Assembly (NCBI RefSeq): GCF_041088075.1
Contig: NZ_JBGCVY010000049.1
Location: 1-64,000 of the forward strand
DNA: 64,000 nucleotides
Reading direction: 5' to 3'
Source: Mucilaginibacter_A sp041088075
Lineage (GTDB): Bacteria; Bacteroidota; Bacteroidia; Sphingobacteriales; Sphingobacteriaceae
Each line of letters begins with the position of its first letter. Positions within the stretch are counted from its first letter, which is position 1. Both the position numbers and the translations under genes were made by a program. Under the pieces are notes generated by a model. That model was not told where the DNA came from. It worked only from the letters and a program-made list of their open reading frames with translations, and ran no database searches. Of this stretch, positions 52,213 through 61,009 are shown piece by piece.

Positions 52213-52685
52213 AACTTTAACAGCTTTAATATTTGTTCCAGGTATTTGGCATCGGTTTCGTCAAACTCATTCAAATCAGCACTGTCCGCATCCAATACGC
52301 CAACTACATTTTCTCCCGCAAAAACCGGCACCACAATTTCTGATCTCGACAAAGAACTGCAGGCAATATGCCCAGGAAAAGCGTCCACATCCGGCACAAG
52401 CAGCGTTTTTGCTTCTGCCCAGGAAGTGCCGCAAACGCCGCGCCCTTTTTGGATGCGTGTACAGGCAACCGGCCCTTGAAACGGGCCAAGCACCAATTGT
52501 GCTTCTTTTACCAGGTAAAATCCTATCCAAAACCAGTTGAATTGTTGTTTTAAAGCCGCCGCAATGTTGGCCAGATTGGCAATTAAATCCGTTTCGCCTT
52601 CAATTAAAGCTTTAATTTGCGGAATCAGCGCTTCATATTGTTCTGCTTTTGTTCCGCTTCGCGTGATGGTTAAATCTTCTGCCAT
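52209..52685 (-). CDS. Free methionine-(R)-sulfoxide reductase (GAF domain)
   Basis: 158 aa with one GAF domain. The fRMsr catalytic cysteines are in VACTRIQKGRGVCG and HIACSSLSRSEIVVP. It reduces free Met-R-O using thioredoxin. It is the first gene of a two-gene operon with the AAG glycosylase (ATGA overlap), pairing repair of oxidised methionine with repair of alkylated DNA. A motif copy at 52500 encodes LVKEAQ. Confidence 0.9.
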   Translation of the reverse strand: MAEDLTITRSGTKAEQYEALIPQIKALIEGETDLIANLANIAAALKQQFNWFWIGFYLVKEAQLVLGPFQGPVACTRIQKGRGVCGTSWAEAKTLLVPDVDAFPGHIACSSLSRSEIVVPVFAGENVVGVLDADSADLNEFDETDAKYLEQILKLLKF

Positions 52686-52776
52686 GGCGCAAAGTTAAAG
52701 AACGCGCTGTCATGCCGGTGTCGGAATGAAAAACATTTGAAAAGCCTCCGCAAAATTTATCGTTAATTCGCTTGCT

Positions 52777-53511
52777 ATGATCGTGAGTTTAACCATCGTC
52801 CGTTACCCAAAAGCATTTGTCCCGCTGGCGCTGATGGCGATGGCGATACTTCGTTTACCGATGCTTTTTCAGCGTAAATGTTCTTTTTATAAATTGATGG
52901 GCAGCGGCAAAAACGGCACTTTCGATTTTCATCCCGACTGGCAACAATGGGCTTTGCTGGCCGTTTGGGAAGATGAGGAAAGCTTCAACCGTTTCGACCA
53001 AAATTCCTTTGTTTCGAAGTGGTGGAAAAATTTAACTGCCGAAAAATGGACGGTTTTGCTTCAACCCATCCAAACACATGGCAAATGGGACAAACAGGAA
53101 CCTTTTGGCGAACCCAACTTAACTGATTATCAAGGGCCAATTGCTGTTTTGACCCGCGCCACCATCAACTTAAACCGTTTAAAAAACTTTTGGCAAAATG
53201 CGGCCAATATTGCTTCGATCATGACTTCCGCGCCGGGTTATATTACGTCGCTGGGCGTTGGCGAAGACCCGTTTTTGCACCAAGCCACCATTTCTTTTTG
53301 GCAAGATTTGGAAGCAGTGAAAAACTTTGCCTACCGCTCGCCGAAACATGTAGAAGTGATCAAAAAAACGCGCAGTGAAAACTGGTACAGCGAAGAACTT
53401 TTTGCCCGTTTTGTTCCTTTAAAAGCTTGGGGAACGCTGCGCGGAAAAAACCCGTTGCAAGGTTTTGTTGATGATGCTGCAACGAAAAACGATGCTTCTT
53501 TTACCGGCTAA
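52777..53511 (+). CDS. Spheroidene-monooxygenase-like protein
   Basis: 244 aa. The family signature includes LTIVRYPKAFVPLALMAM and CSFYKLMGSGKNGTFDFHPDWQQWALL. In photosynthetic bacteria these enzymes add a keto group to carotenoids. Non-photosynthetic Bacteroidota carry relatives of unknown role. The stop codon TAA is supplied by the TAAAAAT part of a motif copy (core 53493), and the last residues DASFTG are motif-encoded. Confidence 0.8.
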   Translation: MIVSLTIVRYPKAFVPLALMAMAILRLPMLFQRKCSFYKLMGSGKNGTFDFHPDWQQWALLAVWEDEESFNRFDQNSFVSKWWKNLTAEKWTVLLQPIQTHGKWDKQEPFGEPNLTDYQGPIAVLTRATINLNRLKNFWQNAANIASIMTSAPGYITSLGVGEDPFLHQATISFWQDLEAVKNFAYRSPKHVEVIKKTRSENWYSEELFARFVPLKAWGTLRGKNPLQGFVDDAATKNDASFTG

Positions 53512-53546
53512 AAATCAACCTAAAACTTTATTTTTAAACTATTTAT

Positions 53547-53792
53547 ATGCGCGTTATTGCAGAATTGCCTCACCCGGAGTTTAAAGTTTCAATTTTTTAC
53601 ATGAACGGGAAGTTCATTGCCAAGTTTGAAAAAGGCGTTTTTGAACAAACCTACAAAGTGGCCGAAATGGATTTGACCGACGGCGTAAACAGTGTTTTTG
53701 AACTGCTGGACGAAGAATTTATGAAAACCGTTGCCAAACGTTTTGAAGAAATGCTGACTGATTTTAGGGCAACATATAAAAGGTATAATTAG
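53547..53792 (+). CDS. Small conserved-looking protein, unknown
   Basis: 81 aa, mixed alpha/beta (HPEFKVSIFYMNGKFIAKFEKG ... EEMLTDFRATYKRYN). The protein-like composition and clean start, 36 bp after the preceding gene, support a real gene. It may be in the same transcript. No family recognised. Confidence 0.6.
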   Translation: MRVIAELPHPEFKVSIFYMNGKFIAKFEKGVFEQTYKVAEMDLTDGVNSVFELLDEEFMKTVAKRFEEMLTDFRATYKRYN

Positions 53793-53818
53793 CTTTTGCT
53801 GTCATTCAGGCTGCGCTT

Positions 53819-53902
53819 TGTCATTTCGACCGCAGGGAGAAATCCTCTTCGAAGCGGTTGTTCTGGTTGAAATAGGATTTCTCCCTTCGGATCGAAATGA
53901 CA
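53819..53902. repeat. REP-like hairpin GTCATTTCGACCG family, second copy
   Basis: TGTCATTTCGACCGCAGGGA with the inverse GGATTTCTCCCTTCGG and GATCGAAATGACA. It lies between convergent genes and can serve as a terminator. Confidence 0.72.
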
Positions 53903-53912
53903 AAAAAAACAA

Positions 53913-54338
53913 TTACTTCGTTTCTTTTTCCTCCTTAATTTCCGGGTGTGGCTGCCCGTTGTGGCAAGTGTTGCAGTTGACGGCCGCCATCGCCATCATG
54001 CCGTCTTCGCCTTTTTTGGCATGAAAAAACTTTTTGTTGATCTTGCCGGTCATGGTAAACATTTGGCGCGCCATTTCTTTTTCGGGTTTGGCATCGCTTG
54101 CAAAATTGAGTTTACGCGGGTTGTCAGCAGAAGCGGCATGGCAGAAATTGCATTTCACGCCTAAAGCACCTTTCCACTCGTCCATCACTTTGCCCAGGTT
54201 TTCTTTGCTGATGTTTTTGGGCAGCACTTTTAAATTGCGTTTGGGCTGGGCAGCGGTTTCCTGCAAATTTGCCGATGCGCCCATGGCGGCAACGGCAGTG
54301 ATCAACAAAGAAAATATAATCGTTTTCGGCTTAATCAT
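53913..54338 (-). CDS. Exported c-type cytochrome
   Basis: 141 aa from the Met at 54338, which begins a signal peptide (MIKPKTIIFSLLITAVAAMG). Two CxxCH motifs (KCNFCHAASADNP and NCNTCHNGQPHPE) mark two haems. The arrangement recalls small photosynthetic-reaction-centre-like cytochromes common in Bacteroidota. The electron partner is unknown. Monocistronic and convergent with the small gene. Confidence 0.82.
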   Translation of the reverse strand: MIKPKTIIFSLLITAVAAMGASANLQETAAQPKRNLKVLPKNISKENLGKVMDEWKGALGVKCNFCHAASADNPRKLNFASDAKPEKEMARQMFTMTGKINKKFFHAKKGEDGMMAMAAVNCNTCHNGQPHPEIKEEKETK

Positions 54339-54596
54339 TTTGAACGGAATTTGGTGAAGCAAGATAAAGATTAATCGGAAAAATAAAAGCCGGTAACAAA
54401 ATTATCAGAAAACGGTTGGCGCAAACGGTATAGTCAAATTTAAAAAATCGGAACATTTGATGCAGAAAAAACTGCTTTAAACTCCTATCATTGCCTGTTT
54501 GAAAGCTTTTGTTTTTTTACATGAAATTGAAAACGGGATCAGCATTTAAAGCATCAAGGGAAAAGTAAAGCAGCGCAAAAGTAAAATCAACCCATT

Positions 54597-55631
54597 TTGA
54601 CAAAACCAATCCTCGTATTAAAATTTGGAACGGCCTCCATTACCCAAAAAAACGGGGAACTGGACGAAGCCGTACTTGCCGAGATTGCACGGCAGGTGGC
54701 GCAACTGCACGGGCAATACAACATTGTGCTGGTTTCTTCCGGTGCGGTTGGCGCGGGCAAACACTTCATCAAAAACTACAGCGGCACCATCAGTGAGCGC
54801 AAAGCGGCGGCGGCCATCGGCAACCCTTTATTGCTGGGCAGGTACGCATACTTCTTTTACCCCTATAAAATCAATATCGCGCAAAGCTTGTGCGAGCGGA
54901 CGCATTTTTCTAACCGGAAACAGTTTTTGCAGTTGAAGAAAACGTATGAAGAATTGTGGGCGAACAACATCATTCCGGTTGCTAACGAAAACGATGTTGT
55001 AAGTGATCTGGAACTCAAGTTTTCGGATAATGATGAACTCGCTACGCTGATTGCCGTAGGTTTTGGCGCTTCGTTGTTGCTGTTCAGCACTTCTGTTCCC
55101 GGCGTTTTGGATGCAGATGGAAAAGTAATCCCGAAGATTGAAGTGATTGATAAAAACGCATTGTCTCTCGCCAATAAAGAAAAATCAACTTTAGGTTTAG
55201 GCGGAATGGTTTCCAAGTTGACTTTTGCACGATTGGCCACACAAATGGGTATTAAAGTAGTGATTTTTGGTGTGAGGACAGAAGACGGAATCCTGAATGC
55301 GATACAGGAAAAAACCGGTACGCTTTGCCTGCCACAAGCTTGTACCATTCCGGCGCGAAAAAAATGGCTGGCCAGCGGCAGTTTAGTTACGGGGCGGTTG
55401 CAGGTTGATGCAGGCGCACAACAAGCTTTGCAAAACGGAAAAAGTTTGCTGGCCGTAGGGATTACTGAAATTATAGAAAAATTTGAAAACGGTGAAGTGT
55501 TTGAGATTTTAGACGGGCAAAACCAGGCTATTGCCGTTGCACGGGCGCGTGTGGCTTCGGATGAAATCCAATTGGATCAAAAAACAGAAAAAGTTACGGT
55601 GGCACATGCGGATGAGATTGTGTTGTTGTAA
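54597..55631 (+). CDS. proB: Glutamate 5-kinase
   Basis: 344 aa starting at TTG (54597), giving MTKPILVLKFGTASIT. The AAK-family motifs SSGAVGAGK and ANENDVVSDLELKFSDNDELA are clear. A short C-terminal PUA-like segment (LAVGITEIIEKFENGEVFEI) completes it. It catalyses the first step of proline synthesis. proA follows after a 460-bp repeat-containing gap. A motif variant at 54850 encodes YFFYPY. Confidence 0.95.
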   Translation: MTKPILVLKFGTASITQKNGELDEAVLAEIARQVAQLHGQYNIVLVSSGAVGAGKHFIKNYSGTISERKAAAAIGNPLLLGRYAYFFYPYKINIAQSLCERTHFSNRKQFLQLKKTYEELWANNIIPVANENDVVSDLELKFSDNDELATLIAVGFGASLLLFSTSVPGVLDADGKVIPKIEVIDKNALSLANKEKSTLGLGGMVSKLTFARLATQMGIKVVIFGVRTEDGILNAIQEKTGTLCLPQACTIPARKKWLASGSLVTGRLQVDAGAQQALQNGKSLLAVGITEIIEKFENGEVFEILDGQNQAIAVARARVASDEIQLDQKTEKVTVAHADEIVLL

Positions 55632-55646
55632 TAACGTTTGATTTTA

Positions 55647-55963
55647 CGTTCTTTTTGCTTGATGAAAAAGAACCAAAAATTCAAGACAAACCCGATCCCT
55701 CCGGGCGTTTTGTCGGGCCTTTCCGCACCTGGGCGGAGACCTGCCGCTTTGGGATATCAGCGGTTATCGTGCGCTTGTTGAACAACCTTTTTAAATGCTT
55801 CTTTTACCGGTATAAATTTGGTGAGATGGAAAGTAGCTTGTTGTTTTTTAGAAACATGCAAGGCCGTTTGCAGATAGCCGCCCAGGAGCGTGGGGCTGAA
55901 TGCCGCCCAGAGGCGATCGGCATTCTTGATTTTTTGGTTCTTTTTGATCAAGCAAAAAGAACG
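55647..55963. repeat. 317-bp inverted-repeat element between proB and proA
   Basis: The left arm CGTTCTTTTTGCTTGATGAA with AAAGAACCAAAAATTCAAG and the right arm CTTGATTTTTTGGTTCTTT with CAAGCAAAAAGAACG are near-perfect inverses of about 38-40 bp. The interior is GC-rich and coding-poor, and a motif copy lies in it (core 55796). This palindromic element is common in related Sphingobacteriaceae-type genomes as far as I recall. Confidence 0.75.
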
Positions 55964-56090
55964 GACAAAAACAGGGCAACGACCCGTTAATTGTCATTTT
56001 AACAAACCTTTGGTTGATTGATTTGACGTTCCTTTGTATCAAGACCAAAAAACGAACGCAAGCAACTTCTGGTTGCAAACAAAAAATAAT

Positions 56091-57338
56091 ATGCAGACCA
56101 TCCAACCACTTTTAGAGAACGCTGCCAAAGCAACCCGTTTCGTCCGAATTTTGGCCGATATACAAAAAAAGCTGTTGCTCGAAAAATTAGCGCAGCAAAT
56201 CCAAGCTTCTACCCAGGAAATTATCCGGGAAAACCAAAAAGATTTAGACCGGATGGACGATACCGACCCGAAAAAAGACCGTTTGCTGTTGAACGAAAAC
56301 CGCATTCATAATTTGGCCGAAAGCGTTTTTGCGGTTTCTTTGCTCACCGATCCCACCAACCGGATTTTGTCTGAAAAAACTTTGCCCAATGGCTTGTTCA
56401 TCCAACAAAAAACCGTTCCGTTGGGCGTTATCGGCATCATTTATGAATCGCGCCCAAACGTAACCATTGATGTTGCCACATTATGCATCCGTTCGGGCAA
56501 TGTTTGCGTGCTGCGCGGCGGCACCGATGCTTCTTTTACCAATGTTTTTTTAGTCTCGCTGATCCGAAAAGTGCTGGAAGGTTTCGGGCTGGATCAAAAC
56601 ATCGTGCAGCTTTTGCCAACTGACCGCAAGTTCATTATGGAAATGCTCACGGCGGTGAAATACATTGATGTTATCATTCCGCGCGGTTCGCAACAACTGA
56701 TCAATTATGTGCGCGAACATGCCAAAGTTCCGGTCATCGAAACCGGTGCCGGCGTTTGCCACACTTATGTTGAACGTACGGCTGACTTGGAAAAAGCTAC
56801 CGCCATTGTGGTGAATGCAAAAGTTTCACGCCCGTCGGTCTGTAATGCGTTGGATACCATTTTGGTGGATGAAAACATTGCCGAAAAACTACTGCTAAAA
56901 ACAGCATCGCAATTCAAGGAGTTTCAGGTAGAGATTTTTGCGGACGAACGCGCCTTTGCCATCCTCAAAAACAACAATTACCCCTACTTGCAACAAGCAA
57001 AACCGGAAGACTTTGGCCGGGAGTTTTTGGATTTTAAATGCTCTGTAAAAATAGTATCCGGTTACGAAGAAGCGCTGGGACACATTGTACAGTTTTCCTC
57101 CAAACATTCGGAAGCCATCGTTTCGCAAGACCAAAACCTGTGCGAAGCCTTTTTAAACGACGTGGATGCCGCTGCCGTTTACGCCAATGCTTCCACCCGT
57201 TTTACCGACGGCAGCGAATTTGGCCTGGGTGCCGAAATTGGTATCTCTACCCAAAAACTACATGCCCGCGGCCCGTTTGCCCTGGAAAAACTGGTTACGG
57301 AGAAATGGGTTGTGCGGGGCGATGGGCAGGTGCGGTAG
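56091..57338 (+). CDS. proA: Gamma-glutamyl phosphate reductase
   Basis: 415 aa from the Met at 56091, where MQTIQPLLENAAKATRFVRI is the normal ProA N-terminus. The NAD(P) region GVIGIIYESRPNVTIDVATLCIRSGN, the catalytic Cys in PSVCNALDTILVDE and the tail GLGAEIGISTQKLHARGP are present. It makes glutamate-5-semialdehyde after ProB. The segment RGGTDASFTN, where other ProA enzymes usually have GGSEA-x-x-SN, is encoded by a motif copy at 56528. Confidence 0.95.
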   Translation: MQTIQPLLENAAKATRFVRILADIQKKLLLEKLAQQIQASTQEIIRENQKDLDRMDDTDPKKDRLLLNENRIHNLAESVFAVSLLTDPTNRILSEKTLPNGLFIQQKTVPLGVIGIIYESRPNVTIDVATLCIRSGNVCVLRGGTDASFTNVFLVSLIRKVLEGFGLDQNIVQLLPTDRKFIMEMLTAVKYIDVIIPRGSQQLINYVREHAKVPVIETGAGVCHTYVERTADLEKATAIVVNAKVSRPSVCNALDTILVDENIAEKLLLKTASQFKEFQVEIFADERAFAILKNNNYPYLQQAKPEDFGREFLDFKCSVKIVSGYEEALGHIVQFSSKHSEAIVSQDQNLCEAFLNDVDAAAVYANASTRFTDGSEFGLGAEIGISTQKLHARGPFALEKLVTEKWVVRGDGQVR

Positions 57339-57421
57339 GAAGTGGGGTATATAACTTTTTATGTTAGATTTTACTATAAAAACCATTACACTTATGCCAT
57401 TGTAACATTATTAAATAAACT

Positions 57422-57451
57422 TTTGTATAACTAAAGTTGTTAATATATTTG
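57422..57451 (+). promoter_or_regulatory. Probable Bacteroidota promoter
   Basis: TTG at 57423-57425 and TATATTTG at 57444-57451, 18 nt apart, match the Bacteroidota pattern well. Transcription would start near 57460. Confidence 0.55.
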
Positions 57452-57459
57452 TTTATCTC

Positions 57460-57523
57460 ATTAACCAGGATGTTAAAGGAGAAACGAAGCCGTTAAGTTT
57501 TCTTAGCGGCTTCAGCTTTTTTG
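57460..57523 (+). ncRNA. Candidate short leader RNA or attenuator
   Basis: From the predicted start, a ~30-nt lead is followed by GAAGCCGTTAAG, loop TTTT and CTTAGCGGCTTC (12-bp perfect stem, 57486-57513), then CAGCTTTTTT. This is a classical terminator. It may end a small RNA, or attenuate the 72-aa gene downstream. A second hairpin (CAACCTT/AAGGTTG) follows before the gene. Confidence 0.4.
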
Positions 57524-57597
57524 TAAGCTTCGTATTCTTGCAGCAACCTTCTTTTTTTGTTAGGAAAGGTTGTTACTATGTATGCTATTCAAGAACG

Positions 57598-57816
57598 ATG
57601 AGTACGAATGGTTTCAGACCAGTTGATGGTTTTAAACAACATTTGAATAATTGGATTGCACGATTTAAGTCGGTAAAAACAGTATCGCCCCAACAAAAAG
57701 TAATTATTCCCGGCGAAGCTGAATTGGATCGAAAAGTAAATGGTATTCTTTTGGTGGATCCGGTGGTTAAAGATTTAAATGAATTGACCGAGAAGTTGTG
57801 TGTGGAAGGGTTATAA
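57598..57816 (+). CDS. Small protein, unknown
   Basis: 72 aa from the Met at 57598 (MSTNGFRPVDGFKQHLNNW). An upstream in-frame Met at 57538 lies in the leader hairpin and is less likely. Helical and basic to start, then ...GEAELDRKVNGILLVDPVVKDLNELTEKL. A motif variant (57674) encodes VKTVSP. No family recognised. Confidence 0.45.
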   Translation: MSTNGFRPVDGFKQHLNNWIARFKSVKTVSPQQKVIIPGEAELDRKVNGILLVDPVVKDLNELTEKLCVEGL

Positions 57817-57987
57817 ATTATAAGTTACTTTTTATTGATTAGAAATTTATAGTTCTAAGATCGGAATTGCAAATCACGACAAGTATAAGGGGTTATAGTT
57901 ACAAATCCCATATAATAGATTAATCTTTAACAATTAAAGTATATTTGAAAGACGATGTATTAAAGTTTTAAAATTATTCTCATAATC

Positions 57988-58278
57988 ATGAATTATTCAA
58001 ATACACAATTAAAAGTAGCAGTAAAATTTCTGGCTGCAGCTCAAGGTGACATTAAAGAAAGACTTTTAATAGCTTTTAACGGAACTTTACACAAACTTAA
58101 TAATGATGATTTTCCTGAAGACCAGAAAGAGGAATGGAAATTAATCTATAATGCTTTGACTACCAGGAATGGTAAAACAGAGAGTGTAGAAGAAATATTA
58201 AGGGAATTAGATTCAGAAAAATGCGTAGAAATTGCAAAAATGATTTGCATATTGTGTTTTAAAGATTGTGTAAAATAA
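57988..58278 (+). CDS. Small helical protein, unknown
   Basis: 96 aa, AT-rich, helical: LKVAVKFLAAAQGDIKERLLIAFNGTLHKL and DSEKCVEIAKMICILCFKDCVK. Four Cys near the end. The reading frame shows normal amino-acid use. The gene stands alone in the AT-rich patch. No family recognised. Confidence 0.55.
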   Translation: MNYSNTQLKVAVKFLAAAQGDIKERLLIAFNGTLHKLNNDDFPEDQKEEWKLIYNALTTRNGKTESVEEILRELDSEKCVEIAKMICILCFKDCVK

Positions 58279-58451
58279 ATTATGTTATGAATTAAAAACG
58301 TTATTATGCTGGTCAGGATAAGTAATTCTAATTATCAAATACAAATGCGTGACTTGAGGTAAAGAAAAGTATAGCCAACAAAATAAGTACAACTACAGCC
58401 ATAATTGTTGAATGTAGCTTTAGTGGTTTTAAAGAACTCCAATTAACCATA

Positions 58452-58700
58452 TTAAAATTTATAATGAATTATAAGTACGATTAATATTATGGCAACTATC
58501 CATAAAACAACAATGCTTTGTATAAGTCTTCCTTTGTTAATAGAAAAAGCACAATCTTCACAGACACTTCTCAGTCCCGTATTTGTTCTCGTGCTGTAAC
58601 TTGTTCCACGTTTACCATAATAGGTGCCACTTGATTGTCCTGTTATTACGCTTCTACGATAATTAGCACCATATCGTCCACAATTATAACAAGAAGCCAT
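58452..58700 (-). CDS. Zinc-ribbon-like membrane protein
   Basis: 82 aa. CYNCGRYGANYRR at the start and SVCEDCAFSINK near residue 48 supply two CxxC pairs able to bind zinc. A single C-terminal membrane helix follows (LIQSIVVLWIVAIILIVLIIHYKF, part). The middle is Ser/Thr/Tyr-rich. No family recognised. Confidence 0.6.
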   Translation of the reverse strand: MASCYNCGRYGANYRRSVITGQSSGTYYGKRGTSYSTRTNTGLRSVCEDCAFSINKGRLIQSIVVLWIVAIILIVLIIHYKF

Positions 58701-59009
58701 AGTAAAGTATGTAGTTAGTTTAAAAAAAGTGTAGCGTAGCTAAATTAAAAAATATTAATTAAAGAACGGTTAAAAATGTTATCTGCAAAAACTAATGTAA
58801 AATGATTTTAAATCTATTTAAGTTAAAAAATAACACCCTACTGGTCGAATTTCATAATCTTGTTTTTTGAATCATGATCTACGAATCAGTCTATTAATTC
58901 ATAAGATTTTCATCCTGATCTATTTCCAACTAACTATTCTTTAAAATACAAAAGATGTAACCTCTCCGATTATACCTTTTATATTTTACACCGATAAAAG
59001 AAACATTCC
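58701..59009. other. AT-rich intergenic region
   Basis: 309 bp with no credible gene or strong structure. A degenerate motif (TAAAAGAAACA) lies near 58995 just past the lepB stop. Confidence 0.4.
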
Positions 59010-60122
59010 CTACTTAATCCCCATAAACAACCTGCTCCACCGAATCTTGTGCATAAAAGAAGCATTCTCGTCCCAGCTCATCCACACAAATAAAGCTTTG
59101 CCTACAATGTGGTCTTCGGGTACAAAACCCCAGAAACGGCTGTCTAACGAGTTGTGGCGGTTATCGCCCATCATCCAGTAATAATCCATTTTGAAGGTGT
59201 ACTGGTTGGTTTTGGTGCCGTTGATGAAAATATCGTTGCCGCGTTTTTCCAGCTTGTTGTTTTCGTACAGTTTGATGGCGCGTTCGTAGATCATGTAATT
59301 CAGCGAATCCAGCGTAACCGTCCAGCCTTTTTTCGGGATAATGATCGGGCCGTAATTATCCACGTTCCATTTCAAACGGGTATCGTGCGGAAAAACCTGC
59401 AAATCGGCCTGGCCCGGCGGCTGGATATAAGGCGCAATGTAAGTGATGTTGGAGTACGATTTTAAAATGGGCACACTGGCGCGCGGCATAATCCATTCCA
59501 AATCGGTGGCGTTAACCTGGCCATGCGAAGGATCAATATGCAAATCGTACAAAACTTGCGGGTTTAATTCCTGACCGTTGGTGCGAATTAAGTAAGAAGT
59601 CTGGCTTTCGGACGGCGTTTCGGCTGCTTTTCCGTTTACATAAACCTGCGTATTGATGAGTTTCAACGTATCGCCCGGCGTTCCCTGGCAGCGTTTGATG
59701 TAGTTTTCGCGCTTATCCACCGGGCGGTACAAAGGCGAGTCGGCATCCATCGGATAATTAAAAACAACGACATCACCTTTTTTAACATGACTGAATCCCG
59801 GCAAACGGTAATAAGGCAATTTCACGCCGTCCCAGTAGGATTTGATGTCGAACAGCGGCATGGTATGATGGGCAAACGGAAAAGAAATCGGTGTCATCGG
59901 TGTGCGTGCGCCATAGTTTACCTTGCTTACAAACAAGAAATCGCCAACCAGCAGCGAGCGTTCCATGGATGGCGTTGGAATGGTAAATGCTTCGATAAAC
60001 AAACCACGGATCAACGTAGCGGCGATGACGGCAAACACAATCGCATCAATCCATTCGCGCGTGGCGCTTTTCTTTTTTTTCTTGGTATCGGCAGCAGTTT
60101 TGTTCCAGAATCTCCAACTCAT
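59010..60122 (-). CDS. lepB: Signal peptidase I
   Basis: 370 aa, longer than usual, as in many Bacteroidota. An N-terminal membrane helix (IDAIVFAVIAATLIRGLFIEAF) leads to the active-site Ser in PTPSMERSLLVGDFLFVSK. The Lys is in the KRENYIKRCQGTPGDTLKL region. The end YYWMMGDNRHNSLDSRFWG is the C box. It cleaves export signal peptides at the inner membrane. dapB ends 32 bp upstream, so co-transcription is possible. A motif at 59054 encodes NASFMH. Confidence 0.95.
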   Translation of the reverse strand: MSWRFWNKTAADTKKKKKSATREWIDAIVFAVIAATLIRGLFIEAFTIPTPSMERSLLVGDFLFVSKVNYGARTPMTPISFPFAHHTMPLFDIKSYWDGVKLPYYRLPGFSHVKKGDVVVFNYPMDADSPLYRPVDKRENYIKRCQGTPGDTLKLINTQVYVNGKAAETPSESQTSYLIRTNGQELNPQVLYDLHIDPSHGQVNATDLEWIMPRASVPILKSYSNITYIAPYIQPPGQADLQVFPHDTRLKWNVDNYGPIIIPKKGWTVTLDSLNYMIYERAIKLYENNKLEKRGNDIFINGTKTNQYTFKMDYYWMMGDNRHNSLDSRFWGFVPEDHIVGKALFVWMSWDENASFMHKIRWSRLFMGIK

Positions 60123-60154
60123 TGTTTCTATTTTGAAGGGCGAAAGTACTGTTT

Positions 60155-60907
60155 TTAAGCGTTAAAATTAAACAGATCGGCGGCTGTAAAGAAACCTTTA
60201 CGGTCTTTAACCCACTCGGCGGCCAGCACCGCGCCCAAAGCAAAACCTGAGCGATTGTGCGCCGTATGTTTAAACTCGATGCTGTCCACTTCCGAATCGT
60301 AAACCACGGTATGCGTGCCTGGAACATTTTCGATCCGGTGCGATTCGATCAGCAATTGCTGCGGCGTAATGCTAAGCGGCGAAGCATCATTCAAAGTGCC
60401 CGAAACCACATTGACCCATGCTTCTTTTACCGGCATATTTTCGATGATGCCTTCGGCGATGGTGATGGCCGTTCCGCTTGGCGCATCTAATTTTTGGGTA
60501 TGGTGGATTTCTTCGACCTGAACTTCGTAATCCGGGAAACGATTCATCACTTTGGCCAGCATTTTATTGATATGGAAAAAAATATTCACACCAACACTAA
60601 AATTGGAAGCGTAAATCAGGGAAGCATTGCGCTGCAAACACTCAATTTTAACTTCCTGCAATTTTTCGTACCAGCCCGTTGCGCCAACCACAACCGGAAT
60701 TTCGGCTTCAAAACAAAGCGCAATATTGTTTAAAACGGTATGCGGCGTACTAAATTCGATCGCAACGTCTGCTTTTTGCAGGTTTTCTAAAGTTAGTTCC
60801 TGCAAATTATCATGATCAATTTTCAGAACAATTTCGTGTTTGCGCTCCAGGGCAACCTGCTCGATCATCTTGCCCATTTTTCCGTATCCGAGTAAAGCTA
60901 TTTTCAT
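60155..60907 (-). CDS. dapB: 4-hydroxy-tetrahydrodipicolinate reductase
   Basis: 250 aa. The N-terminal cofactor loop LGYGKMGKMI and the substrate motif EEIHHTQKLDAPSGTA are diagnostic. It reduces the lysine/diaminopimelate precursor in the cytoplasm. Its stop codon TAA is the first triplet of a motif variant (TAAAAACAGTA on the coding strand, 60147-60157). Another copy (core 60419) encodes MPVKEAWV. Confidence 0.95.
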   Translation of the reverse strand: MKIALLGYGKMGKMIEQVALERKHEIVLKIDHDNLQELTLENLQKADVAIEFSTPHTVLNNIALCFEAEIPVVVGATGWYEKLQEVKIECLQRNASLIYASNFSVGVNIFFHINKMLAKVMNRFPDYEVQVEEIHHTQKLDAPSGTAITIAEGIIENMPVKEAWVNVVSGTLNDASPLSITPQQLLIESHRIENVPGTHTVVYDSEVDSIEFKHTAHNRSGFALGAVLAAEWVKDRKGFFTAADLFNFNA

Positions 60908-61009
60908 TTTTTTAGGTATGGGGTTTGAGGTATCAGCCCTGTAAATTTATCTGTTTTAATGATTGTTTAAAGTCGGTTGCAGTGCTCATACCTGATACCT
61001 CTTACCTCT

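Noticed and set aside
55655..55990. 111-aa and reverse-strand frames between proB and proA
   Set aside because: They translate the inverted-repeat element; both strands are equally open.
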